From: AC-32 sp963716865 | GTDB taxonomy: Bacteria; Actinomycetota; Thermoleophilia; Gaiellales; Gaiellaceae | DNA length: 64,000 bases | Direction: 5' to 3' | Assembly: GCA_963716865.1 (NCBI GenBank) | Contig: CAVQUF010000004.1 | Coordinates: forward strand, 806,001 to 870,000 | Part shown: piece by piece, positions 1 through 8,400 of the stretch | Layout of the letters: each line of letters opens with the position of its first letter | Numbering within the stretch: the first letter of the stretch is position 1 | Translations under genes and position numbers: made by a program | Notes under the pieces: model-generated | The model's input: the letters and a program-made list of their open reading frames with translations, nothing else | Told to the model about the DNA's origin: nothing | The model's database searches: none

Positions 1-2
1 CC

Positions 3-1127
3 AGGCGGCCGTTCAGCGCCAGCGAGACGCAACTGTTCACCAACCTCAAGTCGAGGGACGCGCTCGTCCACCTGCCGTACGACTCCTTCGCGACCAGCGT
101 CGAGGCGTTCGTCGAGCTCGCCGCCAGCGACCCCGGAGTGCGGGCGCTCAAGACGACCGTCTACCGGACGAGCGACGACTCCGCCCTGGCGCCGTCGCTG
201 ATCAAGGCCGCGGAGGCGGGGAAGCAGACGGTCTGCCTCGTCGAGCTGAAGGCCCGCTTCGACGAGGGTCACAACATCAGCTGGTCGCAGCGGCTCGAGC
301 AGGCGGGCGTCCACGTCGTCCACGGGCTTCCGGGCCTGAAGATCCATGCGAAGGCGACGCTCGTCGTGCGCCGGGAGGCCGGCGGCCTCCGCCGCTACGT
401 GCACATCGGGACGGGCAACTACCACGCGCTGACGGCGAGGCTCTACGAGGACCTCGGTCTCTTCACGGCGGACGAGGAGATCGTCTCCGAGGTCGCCGAC
501 CTCTTCAACTACCTGACCGGCTTCGGGCGGCCGCAGGCGTTCAAGCGCCTGCTCGTGTCGCCGTTCAACCTCCGGGAGCGCCTGCTCGAGGAGATCGAGC
601 GCGTGACCAAGGCCGCCAAGAACGGGAAGGAGGCGCGGATCCAGATCAAGGTGAACGGCGTCCACGACGCCGAGATGATCGAGGCGCTCTACCGGGCGTC
701 GAACGCCGGCGCGAAGATCGAGATCGTCGTCCGGCGCATCTGCGGGATCCGGCCGGGGGTCAAGGGAATGAGTGAGAACATCTCCGTCCGGAGCGTCCTG
801 GGGCGCTTCCTCGAGCACAGCCGCTTCTTCATCTTCGAGGCGAACGGCGAGGCGCGGTACTTCCTCGGCAGCGCCGACCTGCTGCCGCGCAACCTCGACC
901 ACCGGATCGAGATCGTCGCGCCGGTGGAGTCGCGCGCGATCCAGGCCGAGCTCGAATCGATCTTCGGGGCGCTGCAGACCGACAACGCCCAGGCCTGGGA
1001 GCTCGACAGCGAGGGACGCTGGACGCGCTGCTCGCCGAAGAAGGACGAGCGGCGCCGCGCCGCGCAGTCCGTCCTGCTGACGCGCGCGCGCGCCCGCGCG
1101 CGGCGGCAGGCGGTGAGCACGGAATAG
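3..1127 (+). CDS. ppk1: Polyphosphate kinase 1, C-terminal part (cut by the window edge)
   Basis: Reversible transfer of the gamma phosphate of ATP onto polyphosphate. The reading frame is open from base 3, so the N-terminal half lies outside the window. The visible part starts inside the catalytic region (DALVHLPYDSF, then VRALKTTVYRTS), has the first phospholipase-D-like active-site block with the His of GLKIHAKA and the IGTGNYH stretch, and the second block with HSRFFIF and FLGSADLLPRNLDHR, all typical of PPK1. The TAG stop at 1125-1127 is followed 62 bp later by ppx, so the two probably share a transcript. Identity is certain; only the start is missing. Confidence 0.95.
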   Translation, partial: RRPFSASETQLFTNLKSRDALVHLPYDSFATSVEAFVELAASDPGVRALKTTVYRTSDDSALAPSLIKAAEAGKQTVCLVELKARFDEGHNISWSQRLEQAGVHVVHGLPGLKIHAKATLVVRREAGGLRRYVHIGTGNYHALTARLYEDLGLFTADEEIVSEVADLFNYLTGFGRPQAFKRLLVSPFNLRERLLEEIERVTKAAKNGKEARIQIKVNGVHDAEMIEALYRASNAGAKIEIVVRRICGIRPGVKGMSENISVRSVLGRFLEHSRFFIFEANGEARYFLGSADLLPRNLDHRIEIVAPVESRAIQAELESIFGALQTDNAQAWELDSEGRWTRCSPKKDERRRAAQSVLLTRARARARRQAVSTE

Positions 1128-1189
1128 CGGGCTCCCGCTCAGGCGTCCTGGACGCGCGGCGGTGTGTGCCGTCCGCACGGGAGACGAGG

Positions 1190-2092
1190 ATGAACGCCGT
1201 GAGAGTCGCCGTCGTCGACGTCGGGTCGAACACGGTTCGCCTGCTCGTAGGTGAGCGCGACGGCCCACGCGTCCGGCGGGTCGAGGAGGAGCGCGTCCGC
1301 GTGGCGCTCGGCGCCGACGTCGAGCGTACCGGCGAGCTCTCGGCGAAGCGCTTGGCGAGAGCGGCCGAGGCCGCGGCCCGCGAGGTCGGGAGGGCCCGTA
1401 AGCTCGGTGCGTCAGAGGTCACCGTGCTGCTCACCTCCCCCGGGCGGCAGGCGCGAAACGGCACCGATCTTCGCGACGCGATCGCGGCACGCACCGGCGC
1501 GCCCGTGCGCCTGCTCTCTGCGGAGGAGGAGGGCCGGCTCGGCTACGCCGGCGCGATCGCAGCCGCAGGAATCCCCCGCGGCAGTCTCGCGGTGTGCGAC
1601 GCGGGCGGCGGGTCGACCCAGCTCGCGGTCGGGACCGGGCGCACGCCGAGCTGGGTGCGGTCGGTGGACATCGGCTCGCTCAGGCTCACGAGGCGGCTGC
1701 TCGAGGGCAATCCTCCGCCGCTGCAGGAGCTTGCCGCTGCGCGCGCCGAGGCCGCCCGCTCCTTCGAGGGCCTCGTCCCGCCCCTGCCCCGCCGCGCGTT
1801 CGCGACCGGAGGCACGGCGCGGGCGCTCGGGCGGATCGTCGGCCGGAGGCTCGACCCGGAGACGCTCGCGCTCGCGTTCTCGATCGTCTCGTCCTCCCCG
1901 GCCGAGCGCGTCGCGAGCCGTTTCGGGATCCCGCAGTGGCGGGCAACCGTCCTCCCGGCCGGAGCGCTGATCCTGGCACGGGTGCAGAAGCTGCTGAACG
2001 TGCCGCTCGAGGTCGCACGCGGCGGCCTGCGCGAGGGCGCGGCGCTCGAGCTGCTCGAGCGGGTCGAGCTCGCGGCCGCAATGACTGCCTAG
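1190..2092 (+). CDS. ppx: Ppx/GppA family exopolyphosphatase
   Basis: Hydrolyses terminal phosphates of polyphosphate or pppGpp. The N-terminus VDVGSNTVRLLVG is the phosphate-1 loop of the ASKHA fold, DAGGGSTQLAV the second phosphate loop, and FATGGTARALGRI the later motif. ATG 1190 is chosen because GGGAG lies about 7 nt upstream; an in-frame GTG at 1166 would only add eight unconserved residues. At about 300 aa it is the short single-module form. Placement behind ppk1 and before a Nudix/phosphatase and a CYTH/CHAD protein supports a polyphosphate rather than a stringent-response role (inference). Confidence 0.9.
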   Translation: MNAVRVAVVDVGSNTVRLLVGERDGPRVRRVEEERVRVALGADVERTGELSAKRLARAAEAAAREVGRARKLGASEVTVLLTSPGRQARNGTDLRDAIAARTGAPVRLLSAEEEGRLGYAGAIAAAGIPRGSLAVCDAGGGSTQLAVGTGRTPSWVRSVDIGSLRLTRRLLEGNPPPLQELAAARAEAARSFEGLVPPLPRRAFATGGTARALGRIVGRRLDPETLALAFSIVSSSPAERVASRFGIPQWRATVLPAGALILARVQKLLNVPLEVARGGLREGAALELLERVELAAAMTA

Positions 2093-2095
2093 GAT

Positions 2096-2851
2096 TCACG
2101 CAGGCGGCGGCAGCACGGCGACGCGGACGAGCGCGCTCGCCGGCGTCTGGAAGAGCGAGGTCGACCCCTTCGGCAGCGTCTCACCGCACAGCTCCTCGAG
2201 GACGTCCCCGTGGACGCAGAGGAGGCCGACGCCGGCCTCGCGGGCGACCCGCTCGAGCGCGGCCGCTCCGTGCGCCTCGAAGAGCTCCTCGCGGGCCTCG
2301 ACCATGAGCCCTCTCGCGGCCGCGAGCGGCTCGACGGTCTGCACGCAGCGGGCGGCCGGACTCGAGGCGATCCGGTCGAACATGTGGCCCTCGAGCTGCT
2401 CGACGAGGCCGATCGCCTGGCGCTCGCCGTGCTCGTCCAGCGGGCGGATCCTGTCGTCCCCCTGCCACGACTTGCGGTGGCCGGCGTGGGCGTGCCGGAC
2501 GATCAACAGGAGCCCGGACCCGTCGTGGCCGAACCCCTGCAGGACCGAGCGGTCGCGGTCGTAGCTGACCAGCCGCTGGGCCGCCGAGGGCTCGAGCCAC
2601 CGCACCTCGTCGACCTCGTCTCCGGCGCTGAACGATCCGTCCAGCGCCTCCATCGCCCAGTATCGGACGTGCTTGGGGCGGCCGTGCGAGTCCGTGTAGC
2701 TGGTGGACGGCAGCGGGAACCGCAGCTCGCAGCGGAGCCCCGTCTCCTCCTCGACCTCGCGCAGCGCGCAGGCCTCGTCGCTCTCGTCGCCCTGAACCTT
2801 GCCCTTCGGCAGGGTCCAGTCGTCGTACCGCGGCCGATGGACGAGCAGCAC
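2096..2851 (-). CDS. Nudix hydrolase fused to a histidine phosphatase (SixA/RHG) domain
   Basis: Two domains. Counting from GTG 2851, a Nudix box lies at residues 17-39 (G17, R31, E32, E35, E36, G38). A histidine-phosphatase domain begins at LLLIVRHAHAG (R119-H120) with a second catalytic His in LLCVHGD. The architecture matches mycobacterial MutT1, which acts on 8-oxo-dGTP or dinucleotide polyphosphates. The start is doubtful: the first Nudix strand (AAGGVVRRG) is encoded upstream of 2851, and the only start-like codon before it is CTG at 2911, which overlaps the TGA of the CHAD gene. The true gene may therefore be 2096-2911 and translationally coupled. Confidence 0.85.
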   Translation of the reverse strand: MLLVHRPRYDDWTLPKGKVQGDESDEACALREVEEETGLRCELRFPLPSTSYTDSHGRPKHVRYWAMEALDGSFSAGDEVDEVRWLEPSAAQRLVSYDRDRSVLQGFGHDGSGLLLIVRHAHAGHRKSWQGDDRIRPLDEHGERQAIGLVEQLEGHMFDRIASSPAARCVQTVEPLAAARGLMVEAREELFEAHGAAALERVAREAGVGLLCVHGDVLEELCGETLPKGSTSLFQTPASALVRVAVLPPPA

Positions 2852-2907
2852 CTCGAGGCCCTCGCCGGACCCCCGCCGGACGACACCACCCGCCGCCCGA
2901 ACCTCGA

Positions 2908-4278
2908 TCAGCGGCCGATCGCCTTCCCGCGGCGGGCGACCCGGTCGAGGACGCCCGGCAGCTCGGTCCGCGCTCGCCGCTTCGTCACTCGCTCGCGCTC
3001 GACGAGCCGGCCGACGACGAGAACGGCGGCCCGGTCGTCGCCGTCCTTCGGGAGCCGGCGCAGGCGCTCCTCGGCTACGACGGCGTCCTGGTACTCACCG
3101 AGGAGATCCTGGAGCTCCTTGGCCTGCTCGACGAACCGCGCCGCGCTCTTGCCGTCGAGCAGCTCCGCGGCGTAGCGGCCGCGCTTGGCCCGGATGCGAA
3201 GTGCGTGCAGCTCGACGTCCCCTTCCTTGCCGTCGACCTTCGCCGCGCGGCGCAGCAGCTTCCGGACCTCGTGCCGGGCGAGAGCGTCGAGCGGCTCCTC
3301 CGACCCTGACACGCGCGGCGAAGCCGCCGCCTCGCGGAGCGAGGCGACTGCCGCGAGGTAGCGCGGGTCGTCGAGGATCCGGGAGAGCTTTGCGCGGGCG
3401 CGCGTGCCCTGCGCCGTCAGGCGCCGCAGCAGGGGCCTGAAGGCGGCTCGATCCTCGTCGTCGAGCTCCTCGAGCTGCCTCCGCAACCCGGCCAGCATCA
3501 CGTCGAGGTCCCGGACCGCGCCGAGCTCGCGGCCGGCCCAGCCCAGCTCTTCCCGCAAGCCCTCGGACCACTCGGCATCGAGCAGCGGCCTGGCCGCGCG
3601 CAGGTAGGCGCGCGAGCGCCTGAGCGCCACCCGGAGCTTGTGCACGTCCTCGTGGTCGCCGCCGAGCCGGAGCGCGACGTCGTGGCGCACCGTCTCCGCA
3701 TGCTGCTCGCGCAACGCAGCGCTCAGCTGCGGGAGAGCGCTCGCCGGAGCCTCGGCGGCCGTGAGGCGCTCGAGCTCGGAGCGGCGGGAGCGCGTTGCGC
3801 CGGCCGAGCGAAGGCGCTTGGAGACCTTCGCCGCCGCCGCCCCGCCTCTGAGCGGCTCCACCTCCAGCTCCCGAAACGACTCCTCGACGCGCCTCCCGTT
3901 CAGGACCGAGACGCTGTCGTCGACGACCCGGGCGTGCGGGCCGGTGTCGTCCTCGACCACGACGCTGCGCCGTGTGGTCCGCAACCTGGCGACGGGCTCG
4001 AGCGATGCGCCGCCGTCAAGCGCGGCCTTGAGCGCCTCCGCGATCGAGCGCGGAGGCTTGGGACCGCTCCCACCCTCGAGCAGGTGCGACCCCACCCGGA
4101 GCCGCCAGACTCTCCGTCCTCCCTCGACCCGCCGGCCCAGGACGATCCCGGCCCGCCGGAGCACCCCGTCGGGCGTGTCGAAGTAGGCCGTCTCGAAGAC
4201 GCGCTCCTCGGTGGTCGGGCCGAGGTCGGGAAACGCGAAACCCGGCCCGGCTCGCAGGCGCTCGATTCGCGTGGCCAC
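2908..4278 (-). CDS. CYTH and CHAD domain protein
   Basis: About 456 aa. The N-terminal half is CYTH-like (triphosphate tunnel fold: FAFPDLG, then TAYFDTPDGVLRRAGIVLGRR), the C-terminal half a CHAD helical domain (VHKLRVALRRSRAYLR, ELGAVRDLDVM, LHALRIRAKRGRYAAELL). CYTH enzymes cleave triphosphates and CHAD domains bind polyphosphate. The N-terminal ExExK catalytic signature is not intact; the corresponding stretch reads ATRIERLR, so activity is uncertain. GTG 4278 is chosen because it sits at the beginning of CYTH homology; the frame stays open to 4422. Overlaps or touches the Nudix gene downstream, so it is part of the polyphosphate cluster. Confidence 0.85.
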   Translation of the reverse strand: MATRIERLRAGPGFAFPDLGPTTEERVFETAYFDTPDGVLRRAGIVLGRRVEGGRRVWRLRVGSHLLEGGSGPKPPRSIAEALKAALDGGASLEPVARLRTTRRSVVVEDDTGPHARVVDDSVSVLNGRRVEESFRELEVEPLRGGAAAAKVSKRLRSAGATRSRRSELERLTAAEAPASALPQLSAALREQHAETVRHDVALRLGGDHEDVHKLRVALRRSRAYLRAARPLLDAEWSEGLREELGWAGRELGAVRDLDVMLAGLRRQLEELDDEDRAAFRPLLRRLTAQGTRARAKLSRILDDPRYLAAVASLREAAASPRVSGSEEPLDALARHEVRKLLRRAAKVDGKEGDVELHALRIRAKRGRYAAELLDGKSAARFVEQAKELQDLLGEYQDAVVAEERLRRLPKDGDDRAAVLVVGRLVERERVTKRRARTELPGVLDRVARRGKAIGR

Positions 4279-4434
4279 GCGCGGATCGTATACCTCCGCC
4301 GAAGCGGTTCTGCGCCGGTTTCCAACTGGTGAACGACTGGTGACGAAGTGGTTACTGAGAAGGCCGCTACCCCCTTGACTCGCGGCGGCGCACCGGTAAG
4401 CTCGCCGTCCCACGCCGATCAAGGAGGGGAGAAC

Positions 4435-4647
4435 TTGAGCGGGAGATGGCTACCCGACCCACGCACCGGTAGGCCTCTCGACGAGCTGGGTCGACCGGCG
4501 GTGCACGTGCTCAGCGACGACGAGCTCGAGGCCGAGTTGACGACCGCGGCGGCGGCGTCCGAACGACACCGGTTCGAACGCTTCCTCATGCTTCTCCGCG
4601 AGCGCACGCGTCGGCGCGATGACCGCGCGCTGACGGCCTTGAGCTAG
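4435..4647 (+). CDS. Small hypothetical protein with TTG start
   Basis: 70 aa. TTG 4435 is preceded by a strong Shine-Dalgarno AAGGAGG at 4421-4427 with 7 nt spacing, so the TTG is favoured over GTG 4348. The protein opens SGRWLPDPRTGRPLDELG, continues with an acidic helix (SDDELEAEL) and ends in a basic helix (FERFLMLLRERTRRRDD). No family recognised and no membrane segment. Its stop overlaps the stop of the convergent dehydrogenase by two bases. Divergent from the CYTH/CHAD gene with a 156 bp gap that probably holds both promoters. Confidence 0.6.
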   Translation: MSGRWLPDPRTGRPLDELGRPAVHVLSDDELEAELTTAAAASERHRFERFLMLLRERTRRRDDRALTALS

Positions 4648-5633
4648 CCGGCGCCTACGGCGAGCACGGCCGCGCCGCGGATCGCTCCGCTGCGCAGCCG
4701 CTCGAGCGCGACGTTCGCATCCGCGAGCGCGAACGGCTCGATGTAGGTCTGCACGGGCACCCGGGGCGCGAGCTCCAGGAACTCCTCGCCGTCGCGCCTC
4801 GTGAGGTTGGCGACGGAGCGAACCGCGCGCTCGCCCCAGAGGAGCTCGTACGGGAACGCGGGGATGTCGCTCATGTGGATCCCGGCGCAGACGACCACGC
4901 CGCCCTTCTCGAGCGCGCGCAGCGCGACCGGGACGAGCCCGCCCACGGGCGCGAACACGATCGCGGCCTCGAGGGGCTCGGGCGGAAGGTCGCCGGAGGC
5001 ACCCGCCCACTCCGCCCCGACCGAGCGGGCGAACTGCTGGCCCTCGGCGTCGCCCTCGCGCGTGAACGCGAACACGCGCCGCCCCTGCCAGCGCGCGACC
5101 TGCGCGATCACATGGGCGGCGGCGCCGAAGCCGTACAGGCCGAGCCGCTCGGCGTCGCCCGCCAGCCGCAGCGCGCGGTAGCCGATCAGGCCCGCGCAGA
5201 GGAGCGGCGCCGCCTGGAGCGGCGTGTAGCCGTCGGGAACCGGAAAGCAGAAGCGAGCATCCGCGACCGCAGCCTCCGCGTAGCCGCCGTCGAGCTGGTA
5301 GCCGGTGAAGCGGGCGCGGTCGCAGAGGTTCTCCCGGCCGCTGCGGCAGAAGCGGCACTCGTCGCAGGTCCAGCCGAGCCAGGGCACGCCGACCCGCTCG
5401 CCCGGAGAGACGCCGACCCCCTCTCCGACCGCGTCCACGACCCCCACGATCTGGTGGCCGAGCACGAGCGGGAGCTTCGGCTCCGCGAGCTCGCCGTCGA
5501 GGACGTGGAGATCGGTCCGGCAGACTCCGCACGCCTCCACGCGAATCCGCAGCTGCCCCGGCCGCGGCTCGGGCTCGGGCAGCTCCGCCTCTCGCAGCGG
5601 GCTCCCCGGCAAGTCGAGCACCATCGCGCGCAT
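4644..5633 (-). CDS. Zinc-dependent alcohol dehydrogenase (MDR family, AdhP-like)
   Basis: NAD(P)-dependent medium-chain dehydrogenase. Catalytic zinc ligands are visible in EACGVCRTDLHV and LGHQIVG, and the four-Cys structural zinc lobe in CDECRFCRSGRENLC. The cofactor motif is the GLYGFGAAAH variant found in the AdhP-like subgroup. About 329 aa, the normal length. ATG 5633 starts directly at the conserved first strand (MRAMVLD); upstream in-frame codons add only nine residues. The substrate cannot be told from sequence, and no operon partner is seen. Confidence 0.88.
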   Translation of the reverse strand: MRAMVLDLPGSPLREAELPEPEPRPGQLRIRVEACGVCRTDLHVLDGELAEPKLPLVLGHQIVGVVDAVGEGVGVSPGERVGVPWLGWTCDECRFCRSGRENLCDRARFTGYQLDGGYAEAAVADARFCFPVPDGYTPLQAAPLLCAGLIGYRALRLAGDAERLGLYGFGAAAHVIAQVARWQGRRVFAFTREGDAEGQQFARSVGAEWAGASGDLPPEPLEAAIVFAPVGGLVPVALRALEKGGVVVCAGIHMSDIPAFPYELLWGERAVRSVANLTRRDGEEFLELAPRVPVQTYIEPFALADANVALERLRSGAIRGAAVLAVGAG

Positions 5634-5685
5634 CACGACGCGAGCGTAGGGCACGGCCAAGCCGGGCGGAGACCTAAGCTTCGCC

Positions 5686-6180
5686 GTGGTGGCAGACGAG
5701 TCAGTCCAACGGGTGGCCGACGCCCTCGGCCGCGAGCAGACGGTTCGGGGGCTGCTCGAGGCCGCGACGCGCGAGCTGGTCGACGTGCTCGACGCGTCGG
5801 CGTGCCTGATCTCGCGCGTCGTCGGCGACCTCCTCGTCAGCCTGGTCGAGTTCTCGCGGGACGAGCGGACGCTCGGGCTCGGGCACGAGTACCTGATCTC
5901 CGACTACCCACTCACGAAGAAGGTCGTCACCGAGGGCCGGCCGCGGGCGGTCTCGCTGCTCGAGGAGGAGCCGGAGCCGAACGAGGCCGAGCTGCTGGAG
6001 CAGCTGGGCTACGAGTCCCTGCTGATGACCTGCCTCCCCTCGAACGGGCAGTGCTGGGGCCTCGTCGAGGTCTATCTCGACCGGAGGCGCTTCGACGAGG
6101 ATCAGGCCGCCATGGCGCGGGAGATCGCCGCCATCACCGGCAAGCAGCTCGAACGGCTCGAGGGCCGTCCTAGGACCTGA
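5686..6180 (+). CDS. Stand-alone GAF domain protein
   Basis: 164 aa, one GAF-type sensory domain: a helix with RGLLEAATRELVDVLDASACLISRV, a central YLISDYPLTKKVVTEGRP, and SLLMTCLPSNGQCWGLVEVYLDRRRFDEDQ. No kinase, cyclase or HTH output domain is attached, so it probably acts through a partner or binds a ligand alone. Start GTG 5686 or 5689. Its 3' end overlaps the 3' end of the convergent sulfatase by 11 bp. Confidence 0.8.
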   Translation: MVADESVQRVADALGREQTVRGLLEAATRELVDVLDASACLISRVVGDLLVSLVEFSRDERTLGLGHEYLISDYPLTKKVVTEGRPRAVSLLEEEPEPNEAELLEQLGYESLLMTCLPSNGQCWGLVEVYLDRRRFDEDQAAMAREIAAITGKQLERLEGRPRT

Positions 6181-8308
6181 GCGAGGTCGCGACCTCGCGC
6201 AGCTGCGGGCGGGCAGGGCTCCCCGAGACGACGAACAGGCGCACGGAGTTGCGCCCGGCACGGAAGGCGGTCTCGGCCGGAAGGACGGAGAAGCGAACCG
6301 GCCCGCCGCTCGGGTCCCGGTATGCAGCCGAGACCGCGGCGATCCGGCCGTCGAGCGCGAGCGCGAGCGCATCCCCGGCCGCCACGCCGGAGAGCGTGCC
6401 GACGAGCGGCGAAGGAATGAGCGGCGAGCGCCTCGGGAAGGAGCGCAGGAGCTTGCTCCCGACCGCGTCCACGGTCGCCGAGCCGGCCGCGGCACTCGCG
6501 GGGTGAAGCGTCCTGACCGTGGCGCCTACGAGCGACCGGTAGGGGCCGGTTCCGGAGAACTGCGGCCCCCAGCCCCCGCTCCCGAAGAGGGAGAGCTGGC
6601 GCGCGAGCGACCGCTGTCGCTGAGCGAGAGTCGTCACGTACGGAGCCGAGACGTTCAGCACCTTGACCCGTCTCGATCCGGGCCCGCCGGCAAGTGCGGA
6701 GCGGCCGGTCGTCTTCCAGGGGATCCTGACGCCGAGCACGTCGGCGATCGTCGGGAGGATGTCCGGCGTGACGACGTGCCGGTCGTCGACCACGCGCCCC
6801 TGCTCCTGGCCCGGCAGCTTGACGAACAGCGGCGTGAATGCGAGCTCGGCCAGGTTCGTCTTCGACGGCCGGCGACGAAGGTCGCCGCCGCGGAAGCTGA
6901 TCCCGTGGTCGGCCGTCACGACGACCAGTGCCTTGTCCCAGAGGCCCGTCGAGTGCAGCCGGCGCAGGAACGTGCCGAGCAGCCGGTCCGTGTAGCCGAC
7001 CTGGAGCAGGTGCCGCTGCCAGGCCTGCAGCGGGAGCTGCGTGCGCCACCAGCGCTCGCCCGTCCGCCCCGGGGCGTTGACCGTCGCAACGGCGCGCACC
7101 CGCCCGTCCGGGAAGTAGAGCCAGGGCGTGTGCGGCAGCAGCACGTGCAGGAAGTAGAGCGTCGGAGGGCCATTCCCCGGTGGCCGGAACGAGGCCACGA
7201 ACCGGTTGAAGTCCGGGACGCGGCCGAGGTAAAAGGTGCTGAGGTTGACCTTCGGGAGCTTCGCGGGCGCCTCCGTCGCGACCCCGGACGCGGACCCCGC
7301 GCCGAAGTCGCCCCACGACTCGTCGATCGCGGGAAGCCGCTCCTCCAGCGTCGGCGGCGCGATCAGGTGCAGGTAGACGGTGCGCGCGTCGGAGTAGAGG
7401 GAGGAGAGGCGCTTCTCGGCGTTCTCCTGCTTGCGCTTGCAGAGCCGCTCCGGGCAGAGCCGCGTCTGCACCTCGGTCACGTTCATCCGGTAGCGCCCTC
7501 CGAGCAGCGTGAAGAGGTTGTTCGGGTAGTCGTGCGCGATCGGAAGAGCGCCGCGCACGGGCGGGTTCCCGGTCAGGATCACCGGGACCGCGACGGTCGT
7601 CGACGCCGACAGCGTCGTCGTGTTGCGAAACCACGTCGAGCTCGCCGCGAGGCGGGCGAAGTTCGGGAAGCGCTTCGCGTCGATCGCGCCCGTCCTGTCC
7701 TGGAGGTCGATCACCGGGAACTCGTCGAAGAGCAGGAACACGATCGGCGTCGAGGCCCTCACCTTCGCCGTGGCCGCGCGGCTCTCGGCAGTCGGGAAGA
7801 CGAGCTGCTCGACGGGCGTGTTGAGCAGGAAGAGGCAGAGGAAGACGACCGGAGCCGCAGCGAGCACGGTCAGGAACGAGCCCGCGGCGCGAACGCGCCA
7901 GACCGCGAGCAAGATCGCGGCCCCGATCGCGACCGCGCCGACGATCAGCGTGGTCGTGCCGTCGATCCCCGAGCGCTTCAGGAGCTGGACGCCGAAGACC
8001 GCGCCGAGGAAGCCGAGGAAGACCAGGTGCATCACGTATCCCGCCGGGCGGCTGACGACGCCGACGACGAGCTCCGCCGCGAGGAGCACCAGCGCCGGGA
8101 CGAAGGTCACGGCGAGGGCAAACAGGACGATGTCGCCCGGCGTCGAGCCGCGGACGGCGAAGAACTCGGCATTCTTGCCGAGGATGTCGAAGAGCGGCTG
8201 CGCGAGCGCGAAGCCGGAGATAGCGAGCAGCTGCGCGCCGCGTATCGCCGGCTCACGGAGGCGGGCCGTCCAGGCGATCCGCGAGAGCTCGGCGTGCGCG
8301 ACCCCCAT
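6170..8308 (-). CDS. Membrane-anchored sulfatase-fold protein (LTA synthase/phosphotransferase-like)
   Basis: 712 aa. Several N-terminal membrane helices (to about residue 170) are followed by an extracytoplasmic alkaline-phosphatase/sulfatase fold: metal motif FLLFDEFP, a nucleophile region TLSASTTVAVPVILTG, and the late metal motif VVTADHG. There is no Cys/Ser-x-Pro-x-Arg sulfatase signature; a Thr or Ser nucleophile as in lipoteichoic-acid synthase-like enzymes is more likely, so a head-group or phosphoglycerol transferase acting on the envelope is a reasonable inference. Divergent from a GT-C-like membrane protein, with a shared 92 bp promoter region. Confidence 0.78.
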   Translation of the reverse strand: MGVAHAELSRIAWTARLREPAIRGAQLLAISGFALAQPLFDILGKNAEFFAVRGSTPGDIVLFALAVTFVPALVLLAAELVVGVVSRPAGYVMHLVFLGFLGAVFGVQLLKRSGIDGTTTLIVGAVAIGAAILLAVWRVRAAGSFLTVLAAAPVVFLCLFLLNTPVEQLVFPTAESRAATAKVRASTPIVFLLFDEFPVIDLQDRTGAIDAKRFPNFARLAASSTWFRNTTTLSASTTVAVPVILTGNPPVRGALPIAHDYPNNLFTLLGGRYRMNVTEVQTRLCPERLCKRKQENAEKRLSSLYSDARTVYLHLIAPPTLEERLPAIDESWGDFGAGSASGVATEAPAKLPKVNLSTFYLGRVPDFNRFVASFRPPGNGPPTLYFLHVLLPHTPWLYFPDGRVRAVATVNAPGRTGERWWRTQLPLQAWQRHLLQVGYTDRLLGTFLRRLHSTGLWDKALVVVTADHGISFRGGDLRRRPSKTNLAELAFTPLFVKLPGQEQGRVVDDRHVVTPDILPTIADVLGVRIPWKTTGRSALAGGPGSRRVKVLNVSAPYVTTLAQRQRSLARQLSLFGSGGWGPQFSGTGPYRSLVGATVRTLHPASAAAGSATVDAVGSKLLRSFPRRSPLIPSPLVGTLSGVAAGDALALALDGRIAAVSAAYRDPSGGPVRFSVLPAETAFRAGRNSVRLFVVSGSPARPQLREVATSLRS

Positions 8309-8358
8309 AGGGCGGCCATGCTAGCGCGTGCTCCGGGCCGCTCCCCGGGTGCCGCTAT

Positions 8359-8375
8359 CCCTCGTTCAAGGGATG
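8359..8375. promoter_or_regulatory. Candidate operator CCCTCG-TT-CAAGGG-ATG between divergent envelope genes
   Basis: Imperfect inverted repeat midway between the sulfatase-fold gene and the GT-C-like gene. The same core is seen at 23906-23919 and 39458-39503, always in a long promoter region of surface or secretion genes. The binding protein is unknown. Confidence 0.4.
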
Positions 8376-8400
8376 TAAACCGCTTGCCGATAGGAAAAAC

